From NCBI GenBank assembly GCA_045654205.1, contig JAZOMZ010000024.1, positions 1-64,000 on the forward strand: a DNA stretch of 64,000 nt. The letters are read 5' to 3'. Every line of letters begins with the position of its first letter. Positions within the stretch are counted from its first letter, which is position 1. Under the pieces are notes generated by a model. That model was not told where the DNA came from. It was given only the letters and a program-made list of their open reading frames with translations, and made no database searches. Source of the stretch: Enterocola sp045654205. Lineage in GTDB: Bacteria > Bacteroidota > Bacteroidia > Bacteroidales > Paludibacteraceae. Position numbers and translations under genes: made by a program. Positions 1-7,267 of this stretch are shown one piece after another.

Positions 1-698
1 GACTGCAAAATAAAGGGGTAGATTACTTCTGTGAAAACATATATCCAACTGTAAAAAATTATGATACAAATGTAATCGTAAATGTATCGGGTGCGAGCAT
101 CGAAGATTACGTTGCAACAGCGGAAAAAATTAACGAATTGGGGGCAATTCCAGCCATTGAATTGAATATCTCTTGTCCTAATGTGAAACAAGGTGGAATG
201 GCCTTTGGAACTTCTTGTTCTGCGGCAGCGGAAGTGGTAAAAGCAGTGCGTAAAGTTTACGACAAAACTCTTATTGTTAAGCTTTCTCCTAACGTTACCG
301 ATATAGCAGAAATTGCTCGTGCGGTGGAAGCAGAAGGTGCCGATTCTGTTTCATTAATCAATACCTTGATGGGTATGGCAATTAATGCCGAAACTCGCAA
401 ACCAGTTCTTTCTACCGTTACTGGTGGTCTTTCTGGTCCTTGCGTAAAACCTATTGCTCTACGTATGGTATGGCAAGTGTCTAAAGCCGTAAATATTCCT
501 ATCGTTGGTCTTGGTGGTATTATGAATGCTACAGATGCTATAGAGTTCTTCCTTGCAGGTGCAACTGCTATAGAAATTGGAACAGCCAACTTTATCGATC
601 CTTCTGTTACTATGAAAGTGGTGGACGGAATAGAAGAATATCTGAAAAAACACAACTATGAATCTATAAAACAAATTATTGGAAAACTAGAAGTATGA
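1..698 (+). CDS. pyrD: Dihydroorotate dehydrogenase, catalytic subunit (5' end outside window)
   Basis: Fourth step of UMP synthesis: oxidation of dihydroorotate to orotate on FMN. The reading frame is open from base 3, so the N-terminus lies outside the window. The visible part has the class 1 motif NISCPNVK, whose cysteine is the catalytic base of class 1B enzymes, and the FMN phosphate-binding stretches SGPCVKPIALRMV and IVGLGGI near the C-terminus. Class 1B enzymes normally pair with an iron-sulfur PyrK subunit, which would be expected upstream but cannot be seen. The TGA stop overlaps the ATG of the next gene (ATGA), so the two are probably co-transcribed, although that gene has no evident link to pyrimidines. 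Confidence 0.93.
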   Translation, partial: LQNKGVDYFCENIYPTVKNYDTNVIVNVSGASIEDYVATAEKINELGAIPAIELNISCPNVKQGGMAFGTSCSAAAEVVKAVRKVYDKTLIVKLSPNVTDIAEIARAVEAEGADSVSLINTLMGMAINAETRKPVLSTVTGGLSGPCVKPIALRMVWQVSKAVNIPIVGLGGIMNATDAIEFFLAGATAIEIGTANFIDPSVTMKVVDGIEEYLKKHNYESIKQIIGKLEV

Positions 699-1606
699 AA
701 AAACTAAATTTACTATTAGCTCTTTTAGTAGCTTCTGTTGCTACTGTTTGGGCGCAAGCCGAAGAAGCAGGTACTCCATCAAAATGGAAAAAAGGTATCG
801 ACCTTTCTCTACAAGCTACTCAAAACTATGCTACAGCAAACTGGCACAACGGTGGTACAAACAACCTATCTGTGCTTGGTGGTGTTCACGCTTGGTTCAA
901 CTATGCAGGCGACGAAGGTCTTGCATGGGACAACAAAGTGGAACTAAAATATGGTGTTACCACTACTTTCACAGAAGACTTAGCTGGTCGTTTATTCCAC
1001 TTAACCGACGACAAAACCTATTATGAAACAAAATTAGGTTACGCTTTAGGCAAAGGTTGGAACTTAGCATGGTCTGGCGACGTTAATTTCACATTATTTG
1101 AAAACTACAAAATTGACACCAACGACCTTGTAAGCGCAGTTGTATCTCCACTTACATTCAATACAGCTATCGGTTTCGATTATAAATATGCAAACGCAGA
1201 AAAGAAAATCGACCTTTCTGTAATGATTGCGCCATATGCGTTTAAATTAATCTACGTAGACGACGTACGTGGCGACTACGCTATCAGTAAACACGTAGGT
1301 ATCTACAACGAAGAACTTGGTATTACCACACTTAAAACCTTCGACTTCGGTTCTAGTTTCAAAGTAAACTATCGTCAAGAATTCAACGATTACATCACTC
1401 TTTCAAGCGTTCTTTCTTTCTATACCGACTATAAAGGTATTGAGGTGGATTGGGAAATCGTTGGTGACTTCAAACTTTACAAATGGCTTACAGCTCGCGT
1501 TTCTCTAAACCCTCGTTACGATACAACCATTGGCGAAGGCTGGAACGAAAAAATTCAATTCAAAGAGTTTGTGAGTTTGGGTTTAGCATACCGCTTTGAA
1601 AAATAA
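695..1606 (+). CDS. DUF3078 family secreted/outer-membrane protein
   Basis: 303 residues. A Sec signal peptide (about residues 1-21, ending VWAQA) is followed by a beta-rich sequence with alternating aromatic residues. The segment WHNGGTNNLSVLGG near residue 50 is typical of DUF3078, a Bacteroidetes family predicted to form an outer-membrane beta-barrel; the last residues (LGLAYRFEK) look like a terminal barrel strand. Function unknown. It overlaps pyrD by four bases and is followed by an intrinsic terminator, so it looks like the last gene of the pyrD transcript. Family assignment rests on remembered motif resemblance. Confidence 0.85.
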   Translation: MKKLNLLLALLVASVATVWAQAEEAGTPSKWKKGIDLSLQATQNYATANWHNGGTNNLSVLGGVHAWFNYAGDEGLAWDNKVELKYGVTTTFTEDLAGRLFHLTDDKTYYETKLGYALGKGWNLAWSGDVNFTLFENYKIDTNDLVSAVVSPLTFNTAIGFDYKYANAEKKIDLSVMIAPYAFKLIYVDDVRGDYAISKHVGIYNEELGITTLKTFDFGSSFKVNYRQEFNDYITLSSVLSFYTDYKGIEVDWEIVGDFKLYKWLTARVSLNPRYDTTIGEGWNEKIQFKEFVSLGLAYRFEK

Positions 1607-1655
1607 TTCGAGTTTTTTTAAGGGGTGATTTTAAATAAACCTAAATAATACAAAA

Positions 1656-1689
1656 TAGAGATCAACTTCGGTTGGTCTCTTATTTTTTT
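1656..1689 (+). terminator. Intrinsic terminator after the pyrD operon
   Basis: A 10-bp stem (AGAGATCAAC paired with GTTGGTCTCT, one G-U pair) closed by a TTCG tetraloop and followed by a T-rich run. It sits about 50 bases after the DUF3078 stop and directly before the menA promoter box. Confidence 0.8.
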
Positions 1690-1690
1690 G

Positions 1691-1698
1691 TATCTTTG
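1691..1698 (+). promoter_or_regulatory. Bacteroidetes -7 promoter box for menA
   Basis: TATCTTTG, an exact match to TAnnTTTG, 20 bases before the menA ATG and abutting the preceding terminator. No clear TTTG -33 box is present at the usual spacing. Confidence 0.6.
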
Positions 1699-1718
1699 TT
1701 GCGTAAAAAAAGAAAAAT

Positions 1719-2609
1719 ATGAGAAAACATACATTTAAAGATTGGTTCTTAGCAACCAGACCATGGTCGTTTCCAGCATCGGCTATGCCTATTATTGTTT
1801 CTATTGCTTATTTATTTTCAAAAGGAGCAGACATTAATTGGTATTTGGCTATTTGGACATTGATAGGAATGGTCTTATTTCATACTACAGGCAATTTGTG
1901 GAGCGATTATTTCGATTTTAAGAAAAAAGTAGATGATACCGACACTTTCGGGGCAACTTCTATTACCAGTGGTCAATTTGAGGCTAGCGAAATTCGCAAT
2001 TTTGCTATTGGTATGTTGGTGGTGTCTGTGCTATCTGGATTGGGTATTTTGTATTGCACGGGGCTTCCTATTCTTTGGATAGGGCTTGCAGGCGCAGTGT
2101 GCATGTTGTTGTACCCATTTCTTAAATACAACGCCTTGGGCGACTTGGCTATTTTAATTACTTTCGCATTTCTTCCTACTATTGGCACTTCATACGCTAT
2201 CACAGGTGCGATAGATTGGAGTGTGCTTTATATTGCATTGCCTGTGGGGCTTATTACCGATGGTATTTTGCATGCAAACAATACTCGTGATATGGCTACC
2301 GACAAACGTGCTGGCATTGTTACTATGGCTATGAGTATGGGCAAAAAGAGTGCAGCGTGGCTTTATGGCTTTGAAATGACTTTTCCTTGCATTTGGTTGG
2401 GTGCTCTTGTGATAGGAGGTTATCTTCCTTGGCCAGTACTTTTCACTGCACTTACTATTCCAATGTCTGCAAAATGCGCTCAAACCATGATAGAGGGTTA
2501 TGATGATATAAATGCCATTGCTATGCTCGATATGCGTACAGCGCAGCTGCAAATGGTGTTCTCAGTGGTTTTATCTCTAGCATTGGTAGTGTCTAAATTT
2601 ATTGCTTAA
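1719..2609 (+). CDS. menA: 1,4-dihydroxy-2-naphthoate polyprenyltransferase
   Basis: 296-residue integral membrane prenyltransferase of the UbiA superfamily; attaches the polyprenyl tail to 1,4-dihydroxy-2-naphthoate in menaquinone synthesis. The N-terminus has the MenA-like ATRPWSFPASAMPI. The two Asp-rich Mg-diphosphate motifs are visible: SDYFDFKKKVDDTD near residue 67 and NNTRDMATDKRAG near residue 188. Hydrophobic segments fit eight or nine transmembrane helices. It has its own promoter box and its stop overlaps the start of the CPBP gene (TAATG), so the pair is likely one transcript. Menaquinone use is consistent with fumarate respiration in Bacteroidales. Confidence 0.92.
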   Translation: MRKHTFKDWFLATRPWSFPASAMPIIVSIAYLFSKGADINWYLAIWTLIGMVLFHTTGNLWSDYFDFKKKVDDTDTFGATSITSGQFEASEIRNFAIGMLVVSVLSGLGILYCTGLPILWIGLAGAVCMLLYPFLKYNALGDLAILITFAFLPTIGTSYAITGAIDWSVLYIALPVGLITDGILHANNTRDMATDKRAGIVTMAMSMGKKSAAWLYGFEMTFPCIWLGALVIGGYLPWPVLFTALTIPMSAKCAQTMIEGYDDINAIAMLDMRTAQLQMVFSVVLSLALVVSKFIA

Positions 2610-3241
2610 TGAAAACAGCTGATTGGATAAAACCTGTTGTAGGTATTGGCATTGCTACAGTGCTTTGGGGCATTATGTTTTCGCCTTGGACTTCGCCATA
2701 CGTCAATTTCTGGATTACCATGACCATTTCTGGCATGATACTCACTACATACTCGCTGTGGGCTGATAAAACCTGCCTTAAAGGCATTCGTATGGGTTGG
2801 GTGGATATTTTGCTTGGAATTGGCATTGCCGTGGCTCTATGGGGCGTATTTTGGCTAGGAGACAAAGTGTCTTCGTGGATGTTCGACTTTGCTCGCCCAC
2901 AGGTAAACAATATTTACGGCATGAAAGACGGTGAAAACCCTTGGATTTTGTCGTTGCTACTTTTGTTTATCATTGGTCCTGCCGAAGAGATTTTTTGGCG
3001 TGGATACCTTCAAAACAACCTTTCTAAACGTTTCAACCCTAATATGGGATTTATCTTGACCACTTTGGCATATAGCCTTGTGCATATCTTTAAGTTCAAC
3101 TTTATGCTTATAATGGCAGCTGCTGTGGCTGGTCTTATATGGGGTCTGCTATACAGATTTTTCCCAAATCGTTTGGGTCCCATAGTACTTTCTCATGCTC
3201 TGTGGGATTGTGCCGTATTTATTTGGTTTCCAATAATGTAG
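2609..3241 (+). CDS. CPBP-family intramembrane metalloprotease
   Basis: 210 residues with about six hydrophobic segments. The CPBP (Abi, CAAX-prenyl protease 2-like) active-site motif EEIFWRGYLQ is at residues 126-135 (Glu126, Glu127, Arg131), followed by LVHIFKF and the late HALWD histidine motif. The substrate is unknown; bacterial relatives act in peptide maturation or self-immunity. It is translationally coupled to menA through a one-base start/stop overlap. Starting at this ATG is well supported by the overlap and by the first helix. Confidence 0.85.
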   Translation: MKTADWIKPVVGIGIATVLWGIMFSPWTSPYVNFWITMTISGMILTTYSLWADKTCLKGIRMGWVDILLGIGIAVALWGVFWLGDKVSSWMFDFARPQVNNIYGMKDGENPWILSLLLLFIIGPAEEIFWRGYLQNNLSKRFNPNMGFILTTLAYSLVHIFKFNFMLIMAAAVAGLIWGLLYRFFPNRLGPIVLSHALWDCAVFIWFPIM

Positions 3242-3242
3242 T

Positions 3243-3344
3243 TTAAATTGTACACCAAACGACCCAGTGCTAGTTCCACACCTGCGCAGCCACTATACCG
3301 ACGAACACTACATCAAACACAAAATGGGCGAGGGAATAGAGTAG
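3243..3344 (+). pseudogene. 3' remnant of a YqiA/YcfP-like esterase gene
   Basis: This intergenic stretch stays in frame and ends in a stop. It reads LN-C-TPNDPVLVPHLRSHYTDEHYIKHKMGEGIE. That matches the C-terminus of the intact esterase at 5700-6248 (TPNDPVLGD, then PHLRSHFTDEHYIKHKLGE) with about 17 codons deleted between the two blocks. No start codon or catalytic serine is left. Divergence at third positions shows the copy is not very recent. Confidence 0.75.
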
Positions 3345-3362
3345 AATGATATTTTTTTTATG

Positions 3363-3370
3363 TATCTTTG
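3363..3370 (+). promoter_or_regulatory. -7 promoter box for the 3401 lipoprotein
   Basis: TATCTTTG, an exact TAnnTTTG, 30 bases before the ATG at 3401 and just after the esterase remnant. No good -33 box was seen. Confidence 0.55.
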
Positions 3371-3400
3371 CGCCAACTTAAACTAACAACTTTGTAAACT

Positions 3401-4021
3401 ATGAAAACAAAATTAATTTTATTAGCATGTTTGACATTAGGATTAATGTCTTCATGTGAAGGTAAAAAAGATGAACCACAATCAAGTGATGCTAATGGTC
3501 ATGATTGGGTGGATCTTGGTCTTTCTGTAAAATGGGCTACATGCAACGTAGGAGCTACCACTCCTTATGCTATGGGCGATTATTTTGCATGGGGTGAAAC
3601 AGCTCCAAAAGATATTTACACTGTAGATAATTATACTTATAGTGAAAATCCAACTCAATTATCATTAGCTAATGATGCTGCTCACGTTATTTGGGGTGGT
3701 GATTGGCGTATGCCAACAAAAGAAGAGTATCGTGAATTACTTTTAAATACTAAAATTACTCTTGAAGATACATATACCGTTAGACTTACAGCAGCTAATG
3801 GAAATTATATCTTAATGCCATTAGCAGGCTTTGCAAAAGAAAACGGAACATTAAAAAATGTTGGAGATTGTGGTTATTATTGGACTAGTCTTCTTAATGA
3901 AGAAAACTCAGAACAAGCTGTAGATGTTATCTTCGAAGAACTATTTATTGGTGCTCACGCTCTAGGTTTCTATGGTGGCAACAGATTCTGTGGCCTTTCA
4001 ATCCGCCCAGTATTGCCATAA
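3401..4021 (+). CDS. Bacteroidales lipoprotein with FISUMP/DUF1566-like domain
   Basis: 206 residues. Signal peptide with lipobox LGLMSSC (Cys19), so probably membrane-anchored on the cell surface. From residue 33 it has WVDLGLSVKWATCNVGATTP, then GDYFAWGET, WGGDWRMPTKEEYREL, and a final SIRPVLP. This is the layout of the Fibrobacter succinogenes major paralogous (FISUMP) and related DUF1566 domains, very common in gut Bacteroidetes and of unknown function, often found as C-terminal modules of surface proteins. Single gene with its own promoter box and strong terminator. Family named from motif memory. Confidence 0.75.
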   Translation: MKTKLILLACLTLGLMSSCEGKKDEPQSSDANGHDWVDLGLSVKWATCNVGATTPYAMGDYFAWGETAPKDIYTVDNYTYSENPTQLSLANDAAHVIWGGDWRMPTKEEYRELLLNTKITLEDTYTVRLTAANGNYILMPLAGFAKENGTLKNVGDCGYYWTSLLNEENSEQAVDVIFEELFIGAHALGFYGGNRFCGLSIRPVLP

Positions 4022-4043
4022 GATAGCTTGATATGTGTGAAAT

Positions 4044-4076
4044 AAAAGACTGACTTTTTTCAAGTCAGTCTTTTTT
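4044..4076 (+). terminator. Strong intrinsic terminator after the FISUMP lipoprotein
   Basis: A perfect 13-bp stem (AAAAGACTGACTT with AAGTCAGTCTTTT) around a 5-base loop, then a T run. A nearly identical stem sequence (AAAAGACTGATTC) terminates the esterase gene at 6258-6285. Confidence 0.85.
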
Positions 4077-4169
4077 GTTTGTAGTTAATTACAAAATATC
4101 TTCCAGTTTTTATTGTATAATAAAAAACTATTCATAACTTTGCTTTAATACCATCATAAAATAATAATC

Positions 4170-4210
4170 AAATTTATATACTTCCCGCATCACTCAAGGT
4201 GCGGGATTTT
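4170..4210 (+). repeat. 41-bp direct repeat, copy 1, containing a terminator-like hairpin
   Basis: The 41 bases from AAATTTATATACTTCC to GCGGGATTTT are identical to 4941-4981. Inside is a 6-bp stem, CCCGCA/TGCGGG, followed by T residues. This copy lies upstream of the toxin-antitoxin pair and follows no intact gene that would need it. Confidence 0.85.
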
Positions 4211-4265
4211 TTGTGGAAAGAAAAAGAAATTAGGGTTACAATATAGATAGTATCAGAAAAATTAT

Positions 4266-4273
4266 TATTTTTG
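4266..4273 (+). promoter_or_regulatory. -7 promoter box for the MntA/HepT pair
   Basis: TATTTTTG, a TAnnTTTG match, 26 bases before the ATG at 4299. Confidence 0.5.
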
Positions 4274-4298
4274 TAAAGAGAATCAATTATTTGTGATT

Positions 4299-4607
4299 AT
4301 GAATAGTGTTACAAAAAATAGAATCATTCCATCTATTCAAGGCTATTTTGCTACATTGCCAATAACCAAGGCATGGTTGTTTGGATCGTATTCTCGTGGG
4401 GAGGAATCTGCAGAAAGTGATGTAGATATTTTAGTGGTTTTTGATAAAGATGCAAAAATTAGTCTTTTTAAATATGCTGATATTATCTGTCAACTAGAAA
4501 CTATTCTTAATCATAAAGTAGACTTAGTAGAAGAGGGCACATTACTCCCTTTTGCACAAGAAACAGCAGATAAAGATAAAGTATTAATCTATGAGAGAGC
4601 CTGTTAG
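4299..4607 (+). CDS. mntA: MNT-domain nucleotidyltransferase antitoxin, MntA type
   Basis: 102 residues from the ATG at 4299; a GTG two codons earlier is also possible, but the ATG is preferred. Minimal nucleotidyltransferase fold with the GSX10DXD signature: Gly29-Ser30 and Asp41/Asp43 in LFGSYSRGEESAESDVDIL. In characterised MntA/HepT systems the MntA enzyme adds AMP units to a tyrosine of the HEPN toxin and thereby blocks it. The gene overlaps the HEPN gene by 17 bases, the usual order for this pair. Assignment as antitoxin follows from the family and pairing. Confidence 0.85.
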   Translation: MNSVTKNRIIPSIQGYFATLPITKAWLFGSYSRGEESAESDVDILVVFDKDAKISLFKYADIICQLETILNHKVDLVEEGTLLPFAQETADKDKVLIYERAC

Positions 4608-4935
4608 AGATAAAGGTAGACTAGAACATATGCTACTAGCTATAAGCAATGTAGAAGAATTTACAAAAGATGTTACTATAGAAGAATTTGTAAAGAGTAA
4701 GGTGTTGTTCTATGCCGTTGTAAAAAATATAGAGATAGTTGGCGAGGCAACTTATATGCTGACAAAAGAATTTAAGGAAAGTCAAAAATCTGTCCCATGG
4801 CAGGTAATAGAGAAAATGCGTCATGTTTTAGTACATGGGTATTATACAATATCCCCAGAAAAAGTATGGGAAACAGTCCAAGAAGACATCCCAGTACTAA
4901 AAAAGCAACTTCTATCAATTATTGAGAATCTATAA
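4591..4935 (+). CDS. hepT: HEPN (DUF86) toxin RNase, HepT type
   Basis: 114-residue all-helical DUF86 protein. The RX4HXY motif is intact at Arg77, His82 and Tyr84 (RHVLVHGY). Arg and His are the RNase catalytic pair of HEPN toxins; the Tyr is the residue AMPylated by MntA in studied pairs. The start overlaps the end of mntA, giving translational coupling. The stop is followed at once by the second 41-bp repeat, whose hairpin can act as terminator. All motifs are present, so an active toxin is expected. Confidence 0.87.
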   Translation: MREPVRDKGRLEHMLLAISNVEEFTKDVTIEEFVKSKVLFYAVVKNIEIVGEATYMLTKEFKESQKSVPWQVIEKMRHVLVHGYYTISPEKVWETVQEDIPVLKKQLLSIIENL

Positions 4936-4940
4936 CTTTT

Positions 4941-4981
4941 AAATTTATATACTTCCCGCATCACTCAAGGTGCGGGATTTT
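4941..4981 (+). repeat. 41-bp direct repeat, copy 2, terminator of the toxin-antitoxin pair
   Basis: Identical to 4170-4210, with the CCCGCA/TGCGGG hairpin and T tail. It begins five bases after the HepT stop. The two copies bracket the whole MntA/HepT cassette in direct orientation. Confidence 0.85.
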
Positions 4982-4994
4982 GCTTGTAATACAT

Positions 4995-5002
4995 TATCTT
5001 TG
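4995..5002 (+). promoter_or_regulatory. -7 promoter box for the second nucleotidyltransferase
   Basis: TATCTTTG, exact TAnnTTTG, 36 bases before the ATG at 5039. Its position excludes an upstream GTG at 4970 as the start, because that codon lies before the transcription start. Confidence 0.6.
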
Positions 5003-5038
5003 CGTAAAGAAGTTGTTGTTTTATTAAATAAGATAAAA

Positions 5039-5692
5039 ATGGTAGATATAAAGAGTTGGTTGGAGGAGTTTCTTCAGAAACTGAATGAAGTTTTTAAGTC
5101 TCGTGTTTGGTTTGTGGGACTGCAGGGCAGTTATGGTCGTGGAGAAGCTACAGAAACAAGTGATATAGATGTGGTTGTAATTCTAAATGAACTTACAGTT
5201 TTAGATATTCAAACGTACAATGATATGTTGGATACTTTGCCACACAGAGAACTGATTTGTGGTTTTGTATCGGGCAAGGATGAAATTATGAATTGGGAGC
5301 CTTCTGACCTTTTTCAATTTTATAATGATACCACGCCAATAAAGGGAAGCTTGGACGAGTTACTTCCTTATATTGATAGTGTTGCTGTGGATAGGGCGAT
5401 TAAGATAGGGGCTTGCAACATTTATCATGGGTGTGTTCACAATATGTTGCATACAAAGAACGATGATATTTTAAAAGGATTGTATAAAGCAGCTTCTTTT
5501 GTGGTACAAGCCATTGTTTTTAAACAGACAGGAAATTATATTAAATATCAAAATCAATTGCTGCAAGCAGCCTTGCTAGACGAAAAAATAGTTATAGAAA
5601 CCTTTTTGAAGTACAAAAACTGCGAAACAGTTGATTTTAACTCTGCTTCTGAAATATTGTTTGAATGGTCAAAGAAATGGATTTCAAAATGA
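5039..5692 (+). CDS. Nucleotidyltransferase-domain protein
   Basis: 217 residues from the ATG at 5039. A Pol-beta-type nucleotidyltransferase core is seen in LQGSYGRGEATETSDIDVVVIL (Gly30-Ser31, Asp42, Asp44, the GSX10DXD signature), followed by a helical C-terminal half rich in conserved-looking His, Tyr and Cys (CNIYHGCVHNMLHTKND). The layout resembles streptomycin/aminoglycoside adenylyltransferase-like and kanamycin-nucleotidyltransferase-like proteins, but I cannot name the substrate. It is separate from the MntA/HepT pair and has its own promoter. The esterase begins seven bases after its stop, so the two are probably co-transcribed. Confidence 0.75.
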   Translation: MVDIKSWLEEFLQKLNEVFKSRVWFVGLQGSYGRGEATETSDIDVVVILNELTVLDIQTYNDMLDTLPHRELICGFVSGKDEIMNWEPSDLFQFYNDTTPIKGSLDELLPYIDSVAVDRAIKIGACNIYHGCVHNMLHTKNDDILKGLYKAASFVVQAIVFKQTGNYIKYQNQLLQAALLDEKIVIETFLKYKNCETVDFNSASEILFEWSKKWISK

Positions 5693-5699
5693 TAATTTT

Positions 5700-6248
5700 A
5701 TGAAAATAGTTTATATACACGGGTTTGCGGGGTCGATACACTCTGAAACCATTAGTTTTTTTAGAAAATATTACCCTAAGTACGAGTGGTGTCCATTGGA
5801 AGTGGACCATAGGGTAGATTATTCAGTGCAGAAGATAAATGATTTTTTGGCAGCGAACAGCGATGTGCAGGCACTTGTAGGTAGTTCTTTGGGTGGATTT
5901 TATGTGCTTTGCGCTAATTTTGAGGGTAGAAAACTCGTAATCAACCCTGTACTTAACCCAATGTCGTCTTTAAAGAAGTTTTTGGGTGTAAATAAATATA
6001 AGGGTAGGCGTGACAATGGTGATACAGAATTTAAACTTACTCAGGCAGATATATTTAAGTTTAAGCAATTTAAACCAAAGGATACTCCAAATACCATTTG
6101 TCACTACACGCCAAACGATCCTGTTTTGGGCGATGTAAAACGTGATTACAAAAAATTCTTTGCTAACGCAGAAGAAACACCTCATCTGCGCAGTCACTTC
6201 ACCGATGAACACTACATTAAACACAAGTTGGGAGAAGTATTTGAGTAG
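5700..6248 (+). CDS. YqiA/YcfP-family alpha/beta-hydrolase (esterase)
   Basis: 182 residues from the ATG at 5700; an upstream in-frame ATG lies inside the preceding gene and is unlikely. Short alpha/beta-hydrolase: first strand KIVYIHGFAGS, nucleophile elbow VGSSLGGFY (Ser63), INPVLNP after it, and C-terminal HYTPNDPVLGD with an acidic residue followed by the catalytic-His region HFTDEHYIKH. The YqiA/UPF0227 group has this compact form; substrate unknown. A diverged 3' fragment of a paralogue lies at 3243-3344. A perfectly palindromic terminator follows. Confidence 0.8.
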   Translation: MKIVYIHGFAGSIHSETISFFRKYYPKYEWCPLEVDHRVDYSVQKINDFLAANSDVQALVGSSLGGFYVLCANFEGRKLVINPVLNPMSSLKKFLGVNKYKGRRDNGDTEFKLTQADIFKFKQFKPKDTPNTICHYTPNDPVLGDVKRDYKKFFANAEETPHLRSHFTDEHYIKHKLGEVFE

Positions 6249-6257
6249 GCACAACAA

Positions 6258-6285
6258 AAAAGACTGATTCTAGAATCAGTCTTTT
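6258..6285. terminator. Bidirectional terminator between convergent genes
   Basis: 28-base perfect palindrome built on AAAAGACTGATTC and its complement, with T runs on both sides. It serves the esterase on the plus strand and the USP-like gene on the minus strand. Confidence 0.85.
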
Positions 6286-6304
6286 GTATTTATTCTCAAT
6301 AAGT

Positions 6305-7102
6305 TTACCAACAAAGCACATACAAGTCGCCCCTAGGGTTGATGCACATAAGGGGAGTGGTGGTGCTTTTGAAAAGGTGTTGTTCTTTTGGGCCGAAGAT
6401 GATGTCGTCAAGGCCATAGTCGCGTGAGTTTGTGATAAGCACCATGCCGTATTCGCCGTTCATAGCCATTTCTACTGCTTCTTTTTCTACTTTGAAGCTG
6501 TCTTTGCTAGCCTTTGAGATAGAGTATTTTAGCTCGAAGCCATCGTACACTTTGGTTATGGCATCCACATTCTTTTGGGCACGTGTGCCGTAGTCTTTTG
6601 CTTGTAGGATATGTATTTCGGAGCCTATAAATCTGCCCATATTCGAAGAGTATGAGCCTTTTTCTTTTTCTTCTGGCAGGAACGCCACAGGCACCAAAAT
6701 TTTACTAAAGTTTGGCTCTGCCATGGTGTCTTTCATCATTATGAAAGGTATACGTAGGTCTCTAAAGCCTTTGAAAAAGTTCATTGGGCGGTAGAAACCT
6801 CTTTTTTTAGAAAACTCGATGAAAATCATAGGTGTTTCGGTGCGTTCTGTCATTGCCACTATATCTTCAAAGCCACCGTCGACGCTCTCGCAAATAAAAG
6901 ATACGTCGCCCAAAGATTTTTTCTCTTCTTCTAGCTCTGCCTTAAACTCTTCGCTCATATCACTTTCCCAAACGAGTAGGGTAAGTCCTTTTTGAAAACC
7001 TTGTGCAAAAATTTTGCCTGCAGCGAAGGCATTTTTAGGAAAATAATAGCCGTGTGCTAGCACCAAAAAGTGTCTGCTGTATTCTATTTCGCGTATATTC
7101 AT
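6305..7102 (-). CDS. Universal-stress-protein-like protein
   Basis: 265 residues from the ATG at 7102 (start MNIREIEYSRHFLVLAHGYYFP). An earlier in-frame ATG at 7384 is rejected because it would overlap hisS and run through a dispersed repeat. Two degenerate USP-type alpha/beta halves are suggested: the first around residues 8-110, the second starting at KILVPVAFLPEEKEKGSYSS near residue 134 and ending with the P-loop-like GMVLITNSRDYGLDDIIFGP and TPLMCINPR. Similar Bacteroidetes proteins are annotated as universal stress proteins; a nucleotide-binding GX2GX9G motif is not clear. Role unknown. A TACCTTTA box lies about 25 bases upstream. Confidence 0.6.
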   Translation of the reverse strand: MNIREIEYSRHFLVLAHGYYFPKNAFAAGKIFAQGFQKGLTLLVWESDMSEEFKAELEEEKKSLGDVSFICESVDGGFEDIVAMTERTETPMIFIEFSKKRGFYRPMNFFKGFRDLRIPFIMMKDTMAEPNFSKILVPVAFLPEEKEKGSYSSNMGRFIGSEIHILQAKDYGTRAQKNVDAITKVYDGFELKYSISKASKDSFKVEKEAVEMAMNGEYGMVLITNSRDYGLDDIIFGPKEQHLFKSTTTPLMCINPRGDLYVLCW

Positions 7103-7164
7103 AATAATTGTCAAAAAATATTCCGTAAAGGTATTAAAGATTTTCATAACACACAAAAAAATAC

Positions 7165-7172
7165 TAAATTTG
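7165..7172 (+). promoter_or_regulatory. -7 promoter box for hisS
   Basis: TAAATTTG, exact TAnnTTTG, about 95 bases before the hisS ATG. The resulting leader would contain the CTTCGACAAGCTC repeat. Confidence 0.45.
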
Positions 7173-7191
7173 TGCCTTAATTTGAGTCTGG

Positions 7192-7240
7192 CACTTCGAC
7201 AACCCTTCGACAAGCTCAAGGACCGGCTCAGTGACCGATT
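7192..7240 (+). repeat. Dispersed CTTCGACAAGCTC-type repeat in the hisS leader
   Basis: GC-richer patch with CCTTCGACAAGCTCAAGGAC at its core, preceded by a shorter CACTTCGACAAC unit and followed by CCGGCTCAGTGACCG. A related sequence, 17 of 21 bases matching, lies inside the ABC-F gene at 32443-32464. This type of repeat is widespread in Bacteroidetes and other bacterial genomes. Confidence 0.65.
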
Positions 7241-7267
7241 CCGTAAAACGAATAAACAATAAAAAAC

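Noticed and set aside
4970..5038. GTG at 4970 as start of the second nucleotidyltransferase
   Set aside because: It lies in the terminator repeat and upstream of the TATCTTTG promoter box.
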